From: JAGGAG01 sp031402225
Lineage (GTDB): Bacteria; Gemmatimonadota; Gemmatimonadetes; Gemmatimonadales; GWC2-71-9
DNA: 6,985 nucleotides
Direction: 5' to 3'
Assembly: GCA_031402225.1 (NCBI GenBank)
Contig: JANNSD010000100.1
Span: 1 to 6,985 of the forward strand
This document shows, one piece after another, positions 5,063-6,985 of this stretch. Position 1 is the first letter of the stretch. Every line of letters starts with the position of its first letter. A program made the translations under genes and the position numbers. A model generated the notes under the pieces. That model saw nothing but the letters and a program-made list of their open reading frames with translations. It searched no databases and was not told the DNA's origin.

Positions 5063-6685
5063 CTACGGCGCCACCTCCAGGAACTGCAGCCCCTTCTCGA
5101 ACTCCATGACGGTGCGGAGGCTCCACTCGTTCTCGAAGATCATGACCGGATGGTCGTTCGCGTCGTACACTCGCAGCCGTCCGCCGACGGCGGCGGCGCG
5201 GTCGATGGCGGCAGTCGGCCCGACCACCCAGCGGGGAAAACGAAAGCCGATCGGCTCGATACGGCAGGGTGCCCCGTACTCATGCTGGAGACGGAACATC
5301 ATGACGTCGAACTGGAGCTGGCCCACAGCGCCCACGATGGGGGTGGGTCCCGCCGCACCGTCGAGATAGTACACCTGCGCCGCTCCCTCCTCGGAGAGCT
5401 CGCGGAGGCCGGTGTCGAGGTGCTTCCGCCGGAGCGGATCGGCGGGGTACACCCGGGCAAAGTGCTCGGGCGGAAAGCGCGGAATCCCCTGGAACGCGAG
5501 GTCGCCTGCCTGCGACAGCGTATCGCCAATGCGGAGCGCGCCGCGGTCGATGACACCGATCACGTCTCCCGCCCATGCCTCCTCGACGCTGTTGCGCTCG
5601 CGTCCCATGAGCTGCTGCGCCGCCGAGAGGCGAATCGTCTTTCCGGTGCGCACGTGCCGTACCTCGATGCCGGGCTCGAAATGCCCGGAACAGAGGCGCA
5701 CAAAGGCAATACGATCGCGATGGCGCGGGTCCATGTTCGCCTGGATCTTGAACACGAACCCGGTAAACTGGGTGCGCGTCGGCTCGATGGGGCCGATACT
5801 GGACTCGCGCGCGGTGGGCGACGGTGCCAGCGCCAGGAAGTCCTTGAGGAAGGCCTCGACCCCGAAGTTGGTGAGCGCGCTGCCGAAGTGCACCGGTGTC
5901 ATGGAGCCGTCGAGCAGCGCCTCGCGACTCCACTGGTGACCGGCCTCATCGAGCAGGCTCACTTCATCCGCCAGCTGGGCCAGTCCCTCGGCGCCGACGA
6001 TCTCCCTCAACTCCGGCGAGTCCATGTCATAGACCAGCGTCTCGGCGATGCTGGCACCATGGTCCGCCGTCCGCTCGAACAGCGTCACCTTCTTCGCGCG
6101 ACGATCGTAGACCCCGGCGAATCCGCTGCTGGCGAACACCGGCCAGGTCACCGGATAGCAGTCAATGCCGAGCTCGGCTTCCACGTCGCTCAGGAGCTTG
6201 AGCGGGTTCTCACCGGCGCGATCGCACTTGTTGACGAAGGTGAAGATCGGCATGCGGCGGCGCTTGCACACGGCAAAGAGCTGCCGGGTGCGTTCCTCGA
6301 CGCCCTTCCGGTTGTCGAGCAGCATGACGGCGCTGTCGGCAGCCACCAGGGTGCGATAGGTGTCTTCCGAGAAGTCCTGGTGGCCCGGTGTATCCAGCAG
6401 GTTGATGCGATAGCCGTCGTAGTCGAAGGCCATGACGCTGCTGGTGACGGAAATACCGCGCTGGCGCTCGAGCTCCATCCAGTCACTGGTAACATGGCGC
6501 GCGGCACGGCGGGCCTTGACGCTCCCGGCCAAGTGAATGGCGCCACCATACAGGAGGAGCTTCTCCGTAAGGGTGGTCTTGCCGGCGTCGGGATGGCTGA
6601 TGATCGCCATGGTACGGCGGCGGGCCACCTCGGCGGCGAGGCGGGCGTCGAAACCGCTCGGGGCGGCAGAAGTCGGGGTGGTCAT
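5063..6685 (-). CDS. prfC: Peptide chain release factor 3 (RF3 GTPase)
   Basis: This 540-residue translational GTPase uses GTP to remove release factors RF1/RF2 from the ribosome after peptide release. The G domain shows the P-loop ISHPDAGKTT (29-38), the RF3-typical HLAGSVKAR (51-59), the G2 element RGISVTSS (76-83), DTPGH (98-102) and NKCD (152-155). SVKAR and SDWMELERQRGISVTSSV distinguish RF3 from EF-G. Later domains are also RF3-like, for example FTGFVFKIQANMDPRHRDRIA (in the middle of the protein) and VGAVGQLQFDVMMFRL near the C-terminus. The length is close to the usual ~530 residues, so the gene is intact. The ATG (6683-6685) has no Shine-Dalgarno, and the upstream gap carries repeat locus 3. 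Repeat locus 2 begins immediately after the stop. Downstream genes on the same strand could be co-transcribed. Confidence 0.97.
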   Translation of the reverse strand: MTTPTSAAPSGFDARLAAEVARRRTMAIISHPDAGKTTLTEKLLLYGGAIHLAGSVKARRAARHVTSDWMELERQRGISVTSSVMAFDYDGYRINLLDTPGHQDFSEDTYRTLVAADSAVMLLDNRKGVEERTRQLFAVCKRRRMPIFTFVNKCDRAGENPLKLLSDVEAELGIDCYPVTWPVFASSGFAGVYDRRAKKVTLFERTADHGASIAETLVYDMDSPELREIVGAEGLAQLADEVSLLDEAGHQWSREALLDGSMTPVHFGSALTNFGVEAFLKDFLALAPSPTARESSIGPIEPTRTQFTGFVFKIQANMDPRHRDRIAFVRLCSGHFEPGIEVRHVRTGKTIRLSAAQQLMGRERNSVEEAWAGDVIGVIDRGALRIGDTLSQAGDLAFQGIPRFPPEHFARVYPADPLRRKHLDTGLRELSEEGAAQVYYLDGAAGPTPIVGAVGQLQFDVMMFRLQHEYGAPCRIEPIGFRFPRWVVGPTAAIDRAAAVGGRLRVYDANDHPVMIFENEWSLRTVMEFEKGLQFLEVAP

Positions 6686-6695
6686 GGCGGGGGGT

Positions 6696-6701
6696 AAACT
6701 A
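6696..6701 (-). promoter_or_regulatory. Possible -10 box upstream of prfC
   Basis: TAGTTT on the minus strand (TAnnnT) ends 10 nt before the prfC ATG. A start 7 nt downstream would leave a leader of only a few bases, matching the lack of a Shine-Dalgarno. The -35 position would fall inside the ACGTGAGG repeat array and has no consensus hexamer. Confidence 0.25.
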
Positions 6702-6706
6702 ACCAG

Positions 6707-6738
6707 ACGTGAGGACGTGAGGACGTGAGGACGTGAAG
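6707..6738 (+). repeat. Tandem 8-bp repeat, locus 3 (ACGTGAGG x3 plus ACGTGAAG)
   Basis: Three exact ACGTGAGG units (6707-6714, 6715-6722, 6723-6730) are followed by ACGTGAAG (6731-6738). The array starts 22 nt upstream of the prfC start codon and ends 13 nt from the stop of the Uma2-family gene. Relative to both flanking minus-strand genes its orientation is opposite to that of locus 2. Confidence 0.9.
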
Positions 6739-6751
6739 TGGGGGCCCGTGC

Positions 6752-6985
6752 TTACTCCTCGCCGAAGATGGCGCTCAGCTCAATCGTCAGCGGCTCCAGT
6801 GCTGGATCAGGTTGCCAGGTGATCCGCTCGAGCAGGACCTCGGGGCGGGTGTCCTCAGGGCGCCAGCGTTCGATGAGGCGGGCGTCGGGATCGACGATCC
6901 AGTACTCGGCAACCCCAGCCTTCTGGTAGCCGCGGCGCTTGAGGCTACGGTCGTAGCGAACAGTTGACGGAGACGCGACCTCGAT
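6752..6985 (-). CDS. Uma2-family (DUF820) restriction-endonuclease-fold protein, C-terminal part (partial)
   Basis: These are the last 77 residues of a Uma2/DUF820 family protein. The N-terminal part lies beyond the window edge. The family adopts a PD-(D/E)xK nuclease-like fold, is often present in many copies in cyanobacteria and other environmental bacteria, and has no settled biological role. Visible family features are IEVASPSTVRYDRSLKRRGY (fragment residues 1-20, with candidate active-site E2 and K16), AGVAEYWIVDP (24-34) and a beta-rich tail ending LSAIFGEE. The stop is TAA at 6752-6754. The near-invariant SPST, the D and K spacing and GVxEYWIVDP make the family assignment firm, but nuclease activity is inferred from the fold only. 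Confidence 0.9.
   Translation of the reverse strand: MEVASPSTVRYDRSLKRRGYQKAGVAEYWIVDPDARLIERWRPEDTRPEVLLERITWQPDPALEPLTIELSAIFGEE

Overview
The window is GC-rich, almost fully coding bacterial chromosomal DNA. The gene mix, the dispersed short repeats and the coding style suggest an environmental bacterium, possibly Gemmatimonadota. That placement is a guess from gene content and repeat style, because the window contains no rRNA or other phylogenetic marker. No phage, transposase, integrase or CRISPR array is seen.

Layout: positions 2-804 hold two plus-strand genes overlapping by one base, the C-terminal end of ribonuclease Z and a YjdF/DUF2238 membrane protein. They converge on a minus-strand pair, a small lipoprotein (2257-2748) that overlaps a class II CPD photolyase (824-2260) by 4 nt. 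A tRNA-Ala(CGC) with a good sigma70-type promoter sits on the plus strand at 2857-2929. The rest is minus strand. A multi-zinc-ribbon HExxH metallopeptidase (2952-3941) overlaps by 8 nt the ATP-grasp ligase gene that precedes it in transcription (3934-4989). Further upstream lie peptide chain release factor 3 (prfC, 5063-6685) and the C-terminal part of a Uma2-family nuclease that runs off the window (6752-6985).

Most genes are housekeeping or repair functions: tRNA 3' processing, UV-lesion repair, translation termination and a tRNA. The least ordinary unit is the ATP-grasp/metallopeptidase pair. A carboxylate-amine ligase and a peptidase carrying three evenly built zinc ribbons are translated as a coupled unit, which suggests a bond-forming/bond-cleaving pair acting on a common peptide or protein substrate. 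The substrate cannot be read from the sequence.

Two dispersed short-repeat families overlay the genes. An 8-bp unit (ACGTGAGG) occurs in tandem at three gene borders, and at one of them it supplies the stop codons of both converging genes. A second, GGGAACA-type repeat lies upstream of the lipoprotein, and a degenerate copy appears to be built in frame into the photolyase coding sequence.
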